DNA of 64,000 bases from Salegentibacter salinarum (GCF_900168115.1 NZ_FUZC01000001.1:496001-560000); one strand, 5' to 3'. Shown: positions 8,702 through 18,402, counted from the first letter of the stretch. Numbers and translations: made by a program. Notes: a model not told the origin generated them from the sequence alone.

Positions 8702-8735
8702 AAAAAAGAGCGGCTATTTTTAGCCGCTTTTTTGT
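8702..8735 (+). terminator. Rho-independent terminator after the DUF4382 gene
   Basis: AGCGGCTA and TAGCCGCT pair around a TTTT loop, with A-run and T-run flanks, 20-50 bases after the stop codon. Confidence 0.9.
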
Positions 8736-8817
8736 TTTTTAACCATACATTAACAGCAGAAACGCTAATAATTTTCCAATTTGCGGCCTCGAATTCAAGG
8801 TCTTAAATACGCATAAA

Positions 8818-9822
8818 ATGATAGATAACAACGCCTCTGTAGATATTGCAAGTTTAAATGAAAAAATAGAGAGGGAAAGTGCTTTTGTAGATTTACTAAA
8901 TACCGAAGTCAATAAGGTAATAGTAGGACAAAAGCATATGATGGAACGCTTGCTTATAGGTTTATTGGGGCAGGGTCATATTTTGCTGGAAGGGGTTCCC
9001 GGTTTGGCAAAAACCCTGGCAATTAATACACTTTCTCAAGCCGTTCACGGTAGTTTCAGCAGGATTCAGTTTACCCCAGATCTTTTGCCTGCAGATGTTG
9101 TGGGAACTATGATCTATAATATGAAGCTGAATGATTTCAGCATTAAAAAAGGACCTATTTTCGCCAATTTCGTGCTGGCAGATGAGATTAACAGGGCTCC
9201 CGCTAAGGTTCAATCGGCTTTGCTGGAGGCTATGCAGGAAAAGCAAGTAACCATAGGCGAAGAAACTTTTATTTTAGACAAACCATTTTTAGTAATGGCC
9301 ACGCAAAACCCGGTGGAGCAGGAAGGGACCTATCCTTTGCCGGAAGCCCAGGTTGACCGTTTTATGCTGAAAACAGTTATAGATTACCCTGAAATAAACG
9401 ATGAGCAGTTAATTATGCGCGCCAATTTACGAGGGGAATTTCCAAAGGTAAATCCTGTGGTGAGTATCGAGCAAATTTTACGTGCACAACAAGCTGCTAG
9501 GGAAGTTTATATGGATGAAAAGATTGAAAAATATATCCTTGATATTATTTTTGCGACCAGAAATCCTGAAAAATATAATTTAAAAGATCTAAAACCTTTA
9601 ATAAGTTTTGGCGCCTCCCCAAGGGGAAGTATTAACCTGGCCAGAGCTTCAAAATGTTATGCGTTTATAAAGCGTCGTGGTTATGTAATTCCCGAAGATG
9701 TTAGGGCGGTGGTCTTAGATGTGCTTCGCCATAGAATTGGAATTACCTACGAGGCTGAAGCCGAAAATGTAACTTCAGAAGATATTGTGCATAAAATAGT
9801 GAATGAGATAGAAGTTCCATAA
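8818..9822 (+). CDS. moxR: MoxR family AAA+ ATPase, first gene of the Bat operon
   Basis: The 334-residue ATPase has a Walker A GVPGLAKT at 59-66, Walker B with sensor region [21 protein letters not shown] near 119-140, and the sensor [18 protein letters not shown]. MoxR proteins act with von Willebrand A proteins as chaperone-like modules. In Bacteroidota it heads the aerotolerance operon, as here, with the DUF58 gene 68 bp downstream and six further bat genes. The start at 8818 gives family length. The operon is implicated in stress tolerance in Bacteroides and Francisella, but the molecular substrate is not known. Confidence 0.93.
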   Translation: MIDNNASVDIASLNEKIERESAFVDLLNTEVNKVIVGQKHMMERLLIGLLGQGHILLEGVPGLAKTLAINTLSQAVHGSFSRIQFTPDLLPADVVGTMIYNMKLNDFSIKKGPIFANFVLADEINRAPAKVQSALLEAMQEKQVTIGEETFILDKPFLVMATQNPVEQEGTYPLPEAQVDRFMLKTVIDYPEINDEQLIMRANLRGEFPKVNPVVSIEQILRAQQAAREVYMDEKIEKYILDIIFATRNPEKYNLKDLKPLISFGASPRGSINLARASKCYAFIKRRGYVIPEDVRAVVLDVLRHRIGITYEAEAENVTSEDIVHKIVNEIEVP

Positions 9823-9889
9823 AACTTATAGTTCGCCAAATTATCGCATTTTCCAATTAATTGCTGTGTAAAAACACAACCGCTTCCTG

Positions 9890-10756
9890 ATGGATACCAA
9901 AGAGCTTTTAAAAAAAGTAAGAAAGATTGAAATAAAAACCCGGCGTTTGAGCGATCACGTTTTTGGCGGGGAATATCATTCTACTTTTAAAGGCCGGGGG
10001 ATGACATTTAGCGAAGTGCGGCAATACCAGTTTGGTGACGATGTTAGAAATATAGATTGGAACGTAACCGCCCGCTACAGCGAACCTTTTATTAAGGTTT
10101 TTGAAGAAGAGCGCGAACTCACCATGATGCTTATGGTAGATGTTTCGGGTTCAGAATTCTTCGGAACTCAAAATCAGCTTAAAAAAGATGTGATTACTGA
10201 AATTGCTGCAACTTTAGCTTTTTCGGCAACACAAAACAACGACAAGATTGGGCTGATGCTTTTTTCAGATAAAATTGAACTTTATATTCCGCCAAAGAAA
10301 GGGCGTTATCACGTATTGCGAATAATCAGGGAGTTAATAGAGTTCAAACCGACATCTAAAAAAACCGATATAGCGGTCGCCATAAAATACCTATCTAATG
10401 TGATGAAGAAAAAGGCCATTGTCTTTATGCTTTCAGATTTTATGGACGATAATTATCAGCAGACTTTAAAGATTGCGGGCAATAAACACGATGTTACGGG
10501 AATCAGGGTTTACGATTCGGCTGAGGAGGAAATCCCAAATTTAGGATTGGTACAAATGTTGGATGAGGAAACTGGCGAATATGTTACCGTAAATACTGGT
10601 TCTAAATCGGTTAGAAGAAATTATGCTGAATATTATCGCGGAAGAGCAGCTTATTTCAATGAAAGTTTTACCCTTAGCGGCGCAGGCGTGATCAATAATC
10701 GCGTCGATGAAAGTTACGTAAAAAAATTACTGGGTTATTTTAAAAGAAGAGGTTAG
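9890..10756 (+). CDS. DUF58 domain protein of the Bat operon
   Basis: A soluble 288-residue protein with the DUF58 signature near residue 45 (YQFGDDVRNIDWNVTARYSEPFIKVFEEEREL) followed by a von Willebrand A-like fold containing a DVSGS motif (about 85-89), which keeps the metal-ion-dependent adhesion site. DUF58 proteins normally accompany MoxR ATPases. Six bases separate its stop from the next gene. The expected role is as an adaptor between the MoxR ATPase and the membrane VWA proteins BatA and BatB; this is inferred from the conserved gene order. Confidence 0.92.
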   Translation: MDTKELLKKVRKIEIKTRRLSDHVFGGEYHSTFKGRGMTFSEVRQYQFGDDVRNIDWNVTARYSEPFIKVFEEERELTMMLMVDVSGSEFFGTQNQLKKDVITEIAATLAFSATQNNDKIGLMLFSDKIELYIPPKKGRYHVLRIIRELIEFKPTSKKTDIAVAIKYLSNVMKKKAIVFMLSDFMDDNYQQTLKIAGNKHDVTGIRVYDSAEEEIPNLGLVQMLDEETGEYVTVNTGSKSVRRNYAEYYRGRAAYFNESFTLSGAGVINNRVDESYVKKLLGYFKRRG

Positions 10757-10762
10757 AAACAA

Positions 10763-12397
10763 ATGAATAAAAGATTTACAACAACCATAAAAAGTTATAA
10801 AGCGGCAGCCTTACTGCTTTTTCTGTTGTTATCTTTTCAGGTTTTTGCCCAGCAACCTCAAATTAATGCCGAAATAGATTCTTCTTCCATCAAAATCGGC
10901 GAGCAAATCATTTTTAGTATTGAAGTAGAAACCGATTCTACCGATTTAGTAGTTTTTCCTGAAGGACAAACTTTTGATCCTATGGAAATGGTAGAATCTT
11001 TAGGCGCCGATACGACTACGGTAGAAGACCGCTATAGGCTTTTAAAGAAATATTCACTTACCCGGTTCGATTCCGGTGCATACACCATTCCTCAGCAAAA
11101 AGTTATTATTCAAAATCGTGAATATTTAACCGATTCTTTTAGAGTTGAGGTGGCCGATGTAAAGGTTGATACCACCCGCCAAAAAATGTATCCTATAAAA
11201 CCGGCGGTAGATGTTCCAAAACCTTTCAGCATTCCAAACTGGATTTGGTGGCTGCTGGCTGCTTTAGTGATTCTTGGACTTGCTTTTTATTTTTTCAGAA
11301 GAAGAAAGAAAAGAAAAGAAGCAGAGCCCGAATTACCACCTTACGAACAGGCTATGTTCGAGCTTAAGCAATTAGATAATTCATCTTTATTACAAGACCG
11401 GGAAATCAAGGAATATTACTCCCAACTTGCATTCATTGTAAGAAAATATCTGGACAGGAAAATCTATGACAGGGCGCTGGAAAGCACAACATCAGAACTT
11501 ATCGCTTACCTGGAGTTAAGAAAACAATCGGGAGAATTAAGTCTGAAAGATAAATCTATAGATAACCTCCAGCAATTACTAAAGCGTGCCGATTTAGCCA
11601 AATTTGCTAATTCGCGCCCGGATGTAATTACCGCAAAAAGTGATAGAACTAAAGCTGAACACCTTATAAAAGACATTCGCCAGGTAGTTCCCGAACCAAC
11701 CGAAGAAGAACTGATGTTGGATGAAAAATATCGAACCGAGAAATTAAAGCGCAAAAGAAGAAATAAAATCCTGGCTATAATTGGTGGCGTATTGATTTTA
11801 GGAATCATTGTCATAGTGGTTTTAGTAAACACCCGGGGCTTTGATTATGTGAAAGATTCAGTTTTAGGAAATGAAACCAAAGAATTATTGGAAGGCGATT
11901 GGATTAGAAGTGAATATGGTACGCCAACGGTTACCATAACCACGCCTGAAGTGCTTGTAAGAAAAGCGGTGGATCGTGACGATGAGCTTCAAGAAATGTT
12001 GCTGGGTAGTGAAACTTTTGATTCCGGAACGCTGGAAAGCAATCTATATATTTTACTAATTACCGGGCCTGTAAATCCGGAAGGTGATTTTAACCTTGAT
12101 AAAGCGGTAGATGGAATTTATGAAAATTTAGAAAACCAGGGTGCCAGCAATATTATTATGAAAGAAGAAGATTTTTCTACCATTAATAATGCAGAAGGAA
12201 TTAAGGTTTTTGGAACTTTTAATCTTGAAAACCCAATTACCGGCGGACCGATTCAAAAAGAATATGCTATACTGAATTTCGGTGAGAATGGTGGTTTTCA
12301 GCAGGTGATGGTGGTCTTTGATGAAGATGATGAATATGCCGAAGAGATATTACAACGCGTAGAAAATTCTATAGAATTAAAAAATCAGTCTAATTAA
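10763..12397 (+). CDS. BatD-like membrane protein with DUF4381-type middle and extra C-terminal domain
   Basis: The 544-residue protein has a signal peptide (1-29, VFAQ), a periplasmic beta domain similar to the N-terminus of BatD proteins (about 30-140), a transmembrane helix near 158-175 followed by RRRKKRKE, a helical cytoplasmic segment (190-310) like DUF4381, a second transmembrane helix near 335-358, and a C-terminal domain of about 180 residues without a recognised family. Its stop overlaps the batA start by one base (TAATG), so translation is coupled. Function is unknown; its constant place between DUF58 and BatA in Bacteroidota suggests a structural part of the Bat complex. Confidence 0.8.
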   Translation: MNKRFTTTIKSYKAAALLLFLLLSFQVFAQQPQINAEIDSSSIKIGEQIIFSIEVETDSTDLVVFPEGQTFDPMEMVESLGADTTTVEDRYRLLKKYSLTRFDSGAYTIPQQKVIIQNREYLTDSFRVEVADVKVDTTRQKMYPIKPAVDVPKPFSIPNWIWWLLAALVILGLAFYFFRRRKKRKEAEPELPPYEQAMFELKQLDNSSLLQDREIKEYYSQLAFIVRKYLDRKIYDRALESTTSELIAYLELRKQSGELSLKDKSIDNLQQLLKRADLAKFANSRPDVITAKSDRTKAEHLIKDIRQVVPEPTEEELMLDEKYRTEKLKRKRRNKILAIIGGVLILGIIVIVVLVNTRGFDYVKDSVLGNETKELLEGDWIRSEYGTPTVTITTPEVLVRKAVDRDDELQEMLLGSETFDSGTLESNLYILLITGPVNPEGDFNLDKAVDGIYENLENQGASNIIMKEEDFSTINNAEGIKVFGTFNLENPITGGPIQKEYAILNFGENGGFQQVMVVFDEDDEYAEEILQRVENSIELKNQSN

Positions 12398-13401
12398 TGT
12401 TTGCTAACTATACATTCGAAAATCCGGAATTTTTCTGGCTGTTCTTGCTGCTTTTGCCGGCAACGGCCTGGTATTTCTGGAAACGAAAACAGCAAACGCC
12501 AGAACTTAGAATGTCTAGCGTAAAAGGTTTTAAAGTAAAGCAATCGCTGCTTTCAAAATTAAAACCAATATTATTTGTATTGCGATTACTGGCCTTAGCA
12601 TTATTAATTGTTGCAATGGCGCGACCAAGAACGGTAGATGTTACCACGCAAAGCAGCAATATAAGGGGTATAGATATTGTAATGGCCATAGATGTTTCGG
12701 CAAGTATGCTGGCGCGCGATTTTGAACCAAATCGCCTGGAATCTGTAAAAGAAGTTGGAGCGGAGTTTATAGAAAATCGGCCTACAGATAGAATTGGCCT
12801 GGTGCTTTTTGCAGGTGAAAGTTTTACAAAAACGCCTATTACTAGTGATAAAGGCATTGCACTTAGGGCTATTGAAGAAATTGAATACAGCGATGTGCTG
12901 CAAAACGGGACGGCAATTGGTTCAGGTTTGGCTACTTCGGTTAACCGGTTAAAAGATAGTGATGCAGAAAGTAAAGTGATCATTTTACTGACAGATGGTG
13001 TAAATAATTCAGGATTTATAGATCCTAAAACCGCCAGTGAATTAGCGGTGGAATTCGATATTAAAACTTATACCATTGGCGTGGGAAGCAATGGTAATGC
13101 GCTTACCCCGGTAAATATATTAGCTAACGGAAAGTTTCAATATGGGGTCCAGAAAGTGGAGATAGATGAAGCTTTATTGCAGCAAATTGCCGCAGATACC
13201 GGTGGAAAATATTTTAGGGCAACTGATAATGAAACGCTGGAAGAGATCTATGAAGAAATAGATAGCCTGGAGAAATCTGAAATAGAAGAATTTAGGTATT
13301 ATAATTATACTGAGAAATTCAGGCCTTATGCTTTACTGGCTTTAGGTTTACTGCTTTTTGAAGTTATTTTGAGATATACTTTATTTAGAGGGTTTATTTA
13401 A
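12397..13401 (+). CDS. batA: BatA, VWA-domain inner membrane protein
   Basis: The 334-residue protein has two N-terminal transmembrane helices (about 11-28 and 58-75), a von Willebrand A domain with the metal site DVSASM at 99-104, TPI and LLTDGVNNSG motifs, and a C-terminal helix (about 310-330). This layout defines BatA/BatB aerotolerance proteins. It overlaps the preceding gene by one base and is followed after 20 bp by the paralogue batB. The MIDAS residues are intact, so ligand binding through a metal ion is plausible. Confidence 0.93.
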   Translation: MFANYTFENPEFFWLFLLLLPATAWYFWKRKQQTPELRMSSVKGFKVKQSLLSKLKPILFVLRLLALALLIVAMARPRTVDVTTQSSNIRGIDIVMAIDVSASMLARDFEPNRLESVKEVGAEFIENRPTDRIGLVLFAGESFTKTPITSDKGIALRAIEEIEYSDVLQNGTAIGSGLATSVNRLKDSDAESKVIILLTDGVNNSGFIDPKTASELAVEFDIKTYTIGVGSNGNALTPVNILANGKFQYGVQKVEIDEALLQQIAADTGGKYFRATDNETLEEIYEEIDSLEKSEIEEFRYYNYTEKFRPYALLALGLLLFEVILRYTLFRGFI

Positions 13402-13421
13402 AAATTGGAAAGAAAATTTTA

Positions 13422-14468
13422 ATGATTTTAGAAGAGAAAATATATTTATGGCTTTTACTACTTATTCCGGTAGTAATCTTGCTGTACCTTATTTTCAGGC
13501 TTTGGCAAAAGCGTTCGCGCTCAAGATTTGCCAAACCCGAACTTCTAATTTTTTTATCACCAAACAAATCGGCATTTAAGCCTGTTGTAAAATTACTGCT
13601 CATCCTTGGCGCTTTTGCTAGCTTAATTTTTGGCCTTGTAAATCCCAAATTAGGTTCACAGTTAGAAACAGTAAAACGCGAAGGTGTAGATATTGTGTTT
13701 GCGGTAGATGTTTCAAAAAGTATGGAGGCCGAAGATATTGCGCCCAATAGATTAGAGAAATCGAAACAATTAGTACGGCAAATTATAGGCAATTTAGGAA
13801 GTGATCGCGTAGGAATTATAGCCTATGCAGGGAGCGCTTTTCCGCAGTTGCCAATTACTACAGATTATGGTTCGGCAGAGATGTTCCTGGAAAGTTTAAA
13901 TACCGATATGATTTCTTCCCAGGGAACCGCAATTGGGGATGCTATAGATTTAGCTACCGGTTTTTTTGACGATAACCAGCAAACTAACCGCGTAATGTTT
14001 ATTCTAAGTGATGGTGAAGATCACGAAGGAAATGTTGAAGATATGGCCGAACGAGCCGCCGAAGCCGGGATTAGAATTTACACAATAGGGGTAGGAACAA
14101 CTAAGGGAGGACCAATTCCTATTAAGAGAAATGGAGTAGTTCAGAATTATAAAAAAGACAGCCAGGGAGAAACAGTAATTACAAAACTTGATCCCGCAAT
14201 TCTTGAAGAAATTGCTAAGGAAACAAATGGCGAATATATAGATGGAAGCGTAACTGCTGAGGTAACCGAAAAAGTTCAGGAAGAGTTGCTTACCATTGAA
14301 AAAACAGAATTTGAAGCAAAACAATTTGCCGATTATAAATCCCAGTTTCAGTGGTTTGTTGGTTTGGCAATCTTATTGCTTTTACTGGATGTATTTATGC
14401 TGGAAAGAAAAACCGGCTGGATAAGGAAGCTTAATTTATTCAACGAAAAAAGAAAAACAGAGGAGTGA
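13422..14468 (+). CDS. batB: BatB, VWA-domain inner membrane protein
   Basis: A 348-residue paralogue of BatA with the same architecture: N-terminal helices at about 7-26 and 56-73, VWA domain with DVSKSM at 96-101, SDGEDHEGN near 191-199, and a C-terminal helix near 312-328. BatA and BatB are thought to form hetero-oligomers that carry the TPR proteins BatC and BatE. Four bases separate its stop from batC. Assignment rests on order and motifs. Confidence 0.93.
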   Translation: MILEEKIYLWLLLLIPVVILLYLIFRLWQKRSRSRFAKPELLIFLSPNKSAFKPVVKLLLILGAFASLIFGLVNPKLGSQLETVKREGVDIVFAVDVSKSMEAEDIAPNRLEKSKQLVRQIIGNLGSDRVGIIAYAGSAFPQLPITTDYGSAEMFLESLNTDMISSQGTAIGDAIDLATGFFDDNQQTNRVMFILSDGEDHEGNVEDMAERAAEAGIRIYTIGVGTTKGGPIPIKRNGVVQNYKKDSQGETVITKLDPAILEEIAKETNGEYIDGSVTAEVTEKVQEELLTIEKTEFEAKQFADYKSQFQWFVGLAILLLLLDVFMLERKTGWIRKLNLFNEKRKTEE

Positions 14469-14472
14469 TTCA

Positions 14473-15354
14473 ATGAGAGGTTTTTCAGCAAACATATTAT
14501 TAATAATTTTTGGGTTTTTGCTTTCCTTGCCGGTTGTTGCCCAGCAACAAAGTGATAAGGAAAGAGAAAGAGCTCAAAAAGAAGCCCGGCAATTGATGCA
14601 GGATGCCGATGTTGCTTTAGGTGAAAATAATTTTCCAGAAGCCGAGGCGGCTTATAGAAAAGCCATCGCCAAGGATCCTGAGAACGCTGAGGCGAGGTAT
14701 AATATGGGGAATATGTATTATACCCGTGAGAATACCCCGCAAGCTGCACAACGTTTTAAAGAGGCTGCAGAGGTTGCAGATACTAAGACTGCCAAACACA
14801 AGGCCCACCATAATTTGGGGAATGCTTATATGAAGCAAAAAATGTATCAGGAAGCGGTAGATGCTTATAAAGATGCATTGAGAAATGATCCCACTGATGA
14901 TGAAACCCGGTATAATTTAGCGCTGGCCAAAAAGATGTTGGAAGAAGAGCAGGAGCAACAGGACGATAACCAGGACGGTGGCGATGATGAAAATGAAGAT
15001 CAGGACGAGCAAGACCAGGAAAATCAGGATCAGGACCAGGAGCAGGAAAACGAAGATCAGCAGGATCAGGATGGTGAGGGTAATAATGAAGGTGATCAGG
15101 ATCAACAGAACCAGGATCAGGAAGAGCAGGAAGGCGACCAGGACGAGCAGGAGCAGCCGGAAGGCCAGGGTAACCAGGAAGATGAGGAGCAGCAACCCGA
15201 GGACGGGCAACCTCAACCTTCTCAGGGACAATTGTCACCAGAGCAAATTCAAAGTTTACTGGAAGCAATGAGTAATGAAGAAAGAAAGGTGCAGGATAAA
15301 GTAAATGCGGAAAAACAAAAAGGTGCCAAAGTGCAATCTGAAAAAGATTGGTAA
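14473..15354 (+). CDS. batC: BatC, TPR protein with long acidic Gln/Asp/Glu-rich tail
   Basis: The 293-residue exported protein begins with a signal peptide (1-24, VVAQ). Three TPR units follow between residues 35 and 155 (NFPEAEAAYRKAIAKDPENAEARYNMGN, and later repeats). From about 157 to 250 the chain is almost entirely Asp, Glu, Gln and Asn, and the last 45 residues (LSPEQIQSLLEAMSNEERK) resemble the conserved C-terminal motif of BatC proteins. The acidic stretch is likely disordered, and its length probably varies by slippage of the underlying repeats. Long open frames on the other strand here are composition artefacts. Confidence 0.9.
   Translation: MRGFSANILLIIFGFLLSLPVVAQQQSDKERERAQKEARQLMQDADVALGENNFPEAEAAYRKAIAKDPENAEARYNMGNMYYTRENTPQAAQRFKEAAEVADTKTAKHKAHHNLGNAYMKQKMYQEAVDAYKDALRNDPTDDETRYNLALAKKMLEEEQEQQDDNQDGGDDENEDQDEQDQENQDQDQEQENEDQQDQDGEGNNEGDQDQQNQDQEEQEGDQDEQEQPEGQGNQEDEEQQPEDGQPQPSQGQLSPEQIQSLLEAMSNEERKVQDKVNAEKQKGAKVQSEKDW
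14940..15225 (+). repeat. CAGGA/GATCAGG minisatellite-like region inside batC
   Basis: Short degenerate units such as GATCAGGA, CCAGGA and GAGCAGGA recur many times, coding the Asp-Gln-Glu-Asn tract of BatC. Lengths are multiples of three, so expansion or loss keeps the frame. Confidence 0.7.
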
Positions 15355-15412
15355 AATTTTTGATACACTTCTTTCCAAAATCATACTTATCTTAAAGAAA
15401 GGAATTTTATAG

Positions 15413-17167
15413 ATGAAGTTGAAGTTTTTAATACTTAGCATTTTATTATTTGCCGGCTTTGGTTTACAGGCCCAAGTAAAGTTCGAAGCCAAAGTGAGCA
15501 AAGACAAACTTGGTGTAAACGAACGCCTTAGGGTAGATTTTGAAATGAACCAGGATGGCGATAATTTTCGTCCTCCTTCTTTTGATGGTTTTACAGTTGT
15601 GGGTGGTCCAAACCAGTCGGTGAGCAATCGCTGGATTAATGGCGATCGTACTTATTCAAAGACGTATTCTTATTATTTACAGCCCAATTCCCGCGGGAGC
15701 AAGACCATTGCCCAGGCTGAAATTACTATAGATGATAAAACGTATAAAACCACACCAATAGATATCCAGGTAACCGCTGCGGTAGACGAACCTAAAGATG
15801 GCGATAATTCAGATCTAATAGCTTCAGATAATCTCCATTTAGTTGCCGAGGTTTCTAATCCTAATCCTTATTTAAATGAAGGAATTACCGTAGTTTATAA
15901 ACTATTTGTGAGTCCGCGAATTAGTGTGAGCAATTTCAGGGAAGTAGACAGCCCTAAGTTTTCAGATTTCTGGAGTCAAAATATTGAAATAAGGGAATTG
16001 AGACCGGAAAATGGTGAGTATAGAGGAGAACCTTATCGATATGTGGTACTTAAAAAAGCAGTCCTTTATCCGCAGAAAACCGGTGAGCTGGAGCTTGAAC
16101 CGCTCACTTTGTCAGTTTCTGTAGATGTTCCCAGTGACAGACGTGACATTTTTGGTAGCAGGATTTATAAAACCGTTAATAAAACTGTTGCGGCCGGCAC
16201 CCGAACAATAGACGTAAAACCCTTACCTGATGGTAAACCGGCGGGGTTTACAGGTGCAGTAGGACAATTTAGCTTGGATGTAAGTACCACTAAAGATAAG
16301 CTTGATGCTTCGGAATCATTGGAAGCAAAGGTTGAAATTAGAGGAAACGGGAACTTAAATTTATTTGAATTACCCTCACTTCAAGTTCCATCTTCGCTTG
16401 AAATGTACGATCCCCAAAGAGCCGAAAACGTTACTACCACTTTAAATGGAAAACAGGGCAGTATTATAGATTCCTATACTATTGTGCCCACGAGAAAAGG
16501 TCAATATCCAATTCAGCCATTAACTTTTTCCTATTTTGATCCTGAGACGCAAACTTATAAGAGTGTGTCTTCCCAGGAGATTTTAATAGATGTAGAAGAA
16601 GGTCCGGTTAATACGTCGGGCGGCGGAATTGCAGAAAACAATAAGCGCTCGGTTAATTTACCTTCCGAACAATTTAGGTTTATAAAAACGCAAACCAATC
16701 TTAGGCTGTTAGAACAACAAGCTTTTTTTAGGTCCTGGACTTATTGGAGTAGTCTACTTTTACCATTGGCCGCCATTCCACTCTTTATTTTATTCGGAAA
16801 AAAGAGAGAAGCTATCGCAGCTGATGTACATGGAAACCGACTTAAGAAAGCGAATAAACTGGCAAGAAAATACCTTTCTGAAGCCAAAAAGAACCTGGGC
16901 GATCAGCAGGCTTTTTATGAATCCCTGGAGCGTGCAATGCATAATTACTTAAAGGCGAAACTTCAGATTCAAACTTCTGAAATGAGTAAAGAACGCATTT
17001 TAGAAATTCTGAATGAAAAAAACGTTCCCGATGAAACCTCTACTGAGTTTATTGAGGTTTTAAAAAGCTGCGAATTCGCAAGGTACACTCCGGCATCAAA
17101 TTCTACCCAGCAGGAAGATTACGATAAGGCGGTAAAGGTAATTGCTAAACTGGATAAAGAAATTTAA
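15413..17167 (+). CDS. batD: BatD, large periplasmic/membrane protein of the Bat operon
   Basis: The 584-residue protein has a signal peptide (1-20, LQAQ), repeated beta-sandwich domains through about residue 420 (VKFEAKVSKDKLGVNERLRVDFEMNQ is a typical BatD opening), one transmembrane helix near 444-463 (WSSLLLPLAAIPLFILFG) and a helical cytoplasmic tail of about 120 residues. It is of usual length for Bacteroidota BatD. One base separates its stop from the batE start. Its role within the VWA/TPR complex is not biochemically known. Confidence 0.92.
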   Translation: MKLKFLILSILLFAGFGLQAQVKFEAKVSKDKLGVNERLRVDFEMNQDGDNFRPPSFDGFTVVGGPNQSVSNRWINGDRTYSKTYSYYLQPNSRGSKTIAQAEITIDDKTYKTTPIDIQVTAAVDEPKDGDNSDLIASDNLHLVAEVSNPNPYLNEGITVVYKLFVSPRISVSNFREVDSPKFSDFWSQNIEIRELRPENGEYRGEPYRYVVLKKAVLYPQKTGELELEPLTLSVSVDVPSDRRDIFGSRIYKTVNKTVAAGTRTIDVKPLPDGKPAGFTGAVGQFSLDVSTTKDKLDASESLEAKVEIRGNGNLNLFELPSLQVPSSLEMYDPQRAENVTTTLNGKQGSIIDSYTIVPTRKGQYPIQPLTFSYFDPETQTYKSVSSQEILIDVEEGPVNTSGGGIAENNKRSVNLPSEQFRFIKTQTNLRLLEQQAFFRSWTYWSSLLLPLAAIPLFILFGKKREAIAADVHGNRLKKANKLARKYLSEAKKNLGDQQAFYESLERAMHNYLKAKLQIQTSEMSKERILEILNEKNVPDETSTEFIEVLKSCEFARYTPASNSTQQEDYDKAVKVIAKLDKEI

Positions 17168-17168
17168 T

Positions 17169-17918
17169 ATGAAAAAGCTGGTATTATTTTTCCTGGTACT
17201 TGTTTCTGCCACTTCGCAGGCGCAGAATTCTACGCTTTTTGAAGAAGCTAATGAAGCCTATTCAAACGATGATTTTGAAACTGCCATAGCTAAATATGAA
17301 GAAATCCTCGAAAATGGAGAAACTTCAGTAGCTACCTATTATAATCTTGGAAATGCTCATTATAAATTGAATAATGTAGCTCCAAGTATTTATTATTACG
17401 AGAAAGCATTGCAGTTAGATCCTACAGATGAGGATGTGCAAAATAATATTGAATTTGCACGTAGTATGACTATAGATGATATTCCGGTGGTAGAAGAAAC
17501 CGGTTTTGAAAAAAGGATTAATCAATTTCTTTCTACTTTTTCCTATAATACCTGGGCATATTTTTCAATTGCTTTATCAATAATTTTTGTGGTACTTTTC
17601 TTATTCTACTATTTCAGTAGAAAACCGCTTATAAAACGTACGTTGTTTGCTTCTGCAGTTTTCGTATTTCTATTAGGAGGAATTTCAGTATTCTTTGCAT
17701 TCCACCAGCAGGAAATTCAGTTCAACAATCAATTTGCTATAATTTTTACTGAAGAAGCAGCCGTGAAAAATGAACCTTCCCCTCGGGCTGAGACTGCTTT
17801 CAGCCTGCATGAAGGTACAAAAGCTAAAGTGCTTGAAGATTACCAGGGATGGGTGAAATTAGAGCTTTCTAACGGCACCCAGGGATGGATAGAAAATAAT
17901 AATTTGAAGCGACTATAA
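17169..17918 (+). CDS. batE: BatE, TPR and SH3-like protein
   Basis: The 249-residue protein starts at ATG 17169, one base after batD; a longer frame from 17142 lies inside batD and is not used. It has a signal peptide (1-18, SQAQ), two TPR units (about 25-95), a pair of transmembrane helices near 130-150 and 160-180, and a C-terminal bacterial SH3-like domain (about 188-249, KNEPSPRAETAFSLHEGTKAKVLEDYQGWVKLEL). This is the standard BatE architecture and ends the operon. Confidence 0.92.
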   Translation: MKKLVLFFLVLVSATSQAQNSTLFEEANEAYSNDDFETAIAKYEEILENGETSVATYYNLGNAHYKLNNVAPSIYYYEKALQLDPTDEDVQNNIEFARSMTIDDIPVVEETGFEKRINQFLSTFSYNTWAYFSIALSIIFVVLFLFYYFSRKPLIKRTLFASAVFVFLLGGISVFFAFHQQEIQFNNQFAIIFTEEAAVKNEPSPRAETAFSLHEGTKAKVLEDYQGWVKLELSNGTQGWIENNNLKRL

Positions 17919-17983
17919 GAAAAATTGATATTAGTTTAACATTAAAGTATGAGTATTTCTTGCTAATTAGAAGCATTTCTTAT

Positions 17984-17991
17984 TATTTTTG
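17984..17991 (+). promoter_or_regulatory. -7 box, probably leaderless
   Basis: TATTTTTG matches the Bacteroidota -7 consensus TAnnTTTG. It lies five bases before the GTG at 17997, so transcription would begin at or next to the start codon. No good TTTG -33 box is seen. Confidence 0.5.
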
Positions 17992-17996
17992 CCGCT

Positions 17997-18287
17997 GTGA
18001 AAACACTGGTCTACATCCTCACTTTTATCTTTATGGCATTTTTAGCAACGCCTAGCATTGTTGCCTATATAGATAATTCTGTAGATGTTTCTTTTGCCTT
18101 TAATGTAAATGAAGAGGAAAGTTCTTCAAAAAACCAGATTAGCCTGGAGTTTAATGTTGAAGAGCAAAACACCAATTACGCCAGTATTCATTTTCTTCAG
18201 GAACAGGATTATACCGGTGATTTCTATACCGAAAGTTATCCTGTAGTATTTTTAGACGTTATCTTTCCCCCGCCCAAAAACGCTTAA
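17997..18287 (+). CDS. Small exported or single-pass protein of unknown function ending in FPPPKNA
   Basis: A 96-residue frame with a GTG start. Residues 1-24 are a signal or membrane segment (YILTFIFMAFLATPSIVAYI). The mature part is polar, and the C-terminus carries a tidy motif VVFLDVIFPPPKNA. I do not recognise the family. A -7 box just upstream supports the GTG start and a leaderless mRNA. It stands between the Bat operon and the SulP transporter, with its own promoter, so it belongs to neither with certainty. Codon use is like that of its neighbours. Confidence 0.6.
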   Translation: MKTLVYILTFIFMAFLATPSIVAYIDNSVDVSFAFNVNEEESSSKNQISLEFNVEEQNTNYASIHFLQEQDYTGDFYTESYPVVFLDVIFPPPKNA

Positions 18288-18402
18288 TCTAATTTAACTT
18301 TTTCTGGATTTTTATAAACTTACTGCAAATTTTGCAGTGGCTATAACATTCGTATTTAGGTTGTTATAAAAAATTCTATTCAATTTTTAAAAATTAGGTA
18401 TA

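Noticed and set aside
14940-15225. Repeated units that could look like a CRISPR or VNTR array
   Set aside because: Units are short, degenerate and in frame with a protein; there are no spacers of even length and no cas genes.
14783-15268. Long open frames on the minus strand and in other frames across batC
   Set aside because: They reflect the repetitive CAGGA/GATCAGG composition of the acidic tract; the batC frame has a signal peptide, TPRs and operon spacing.
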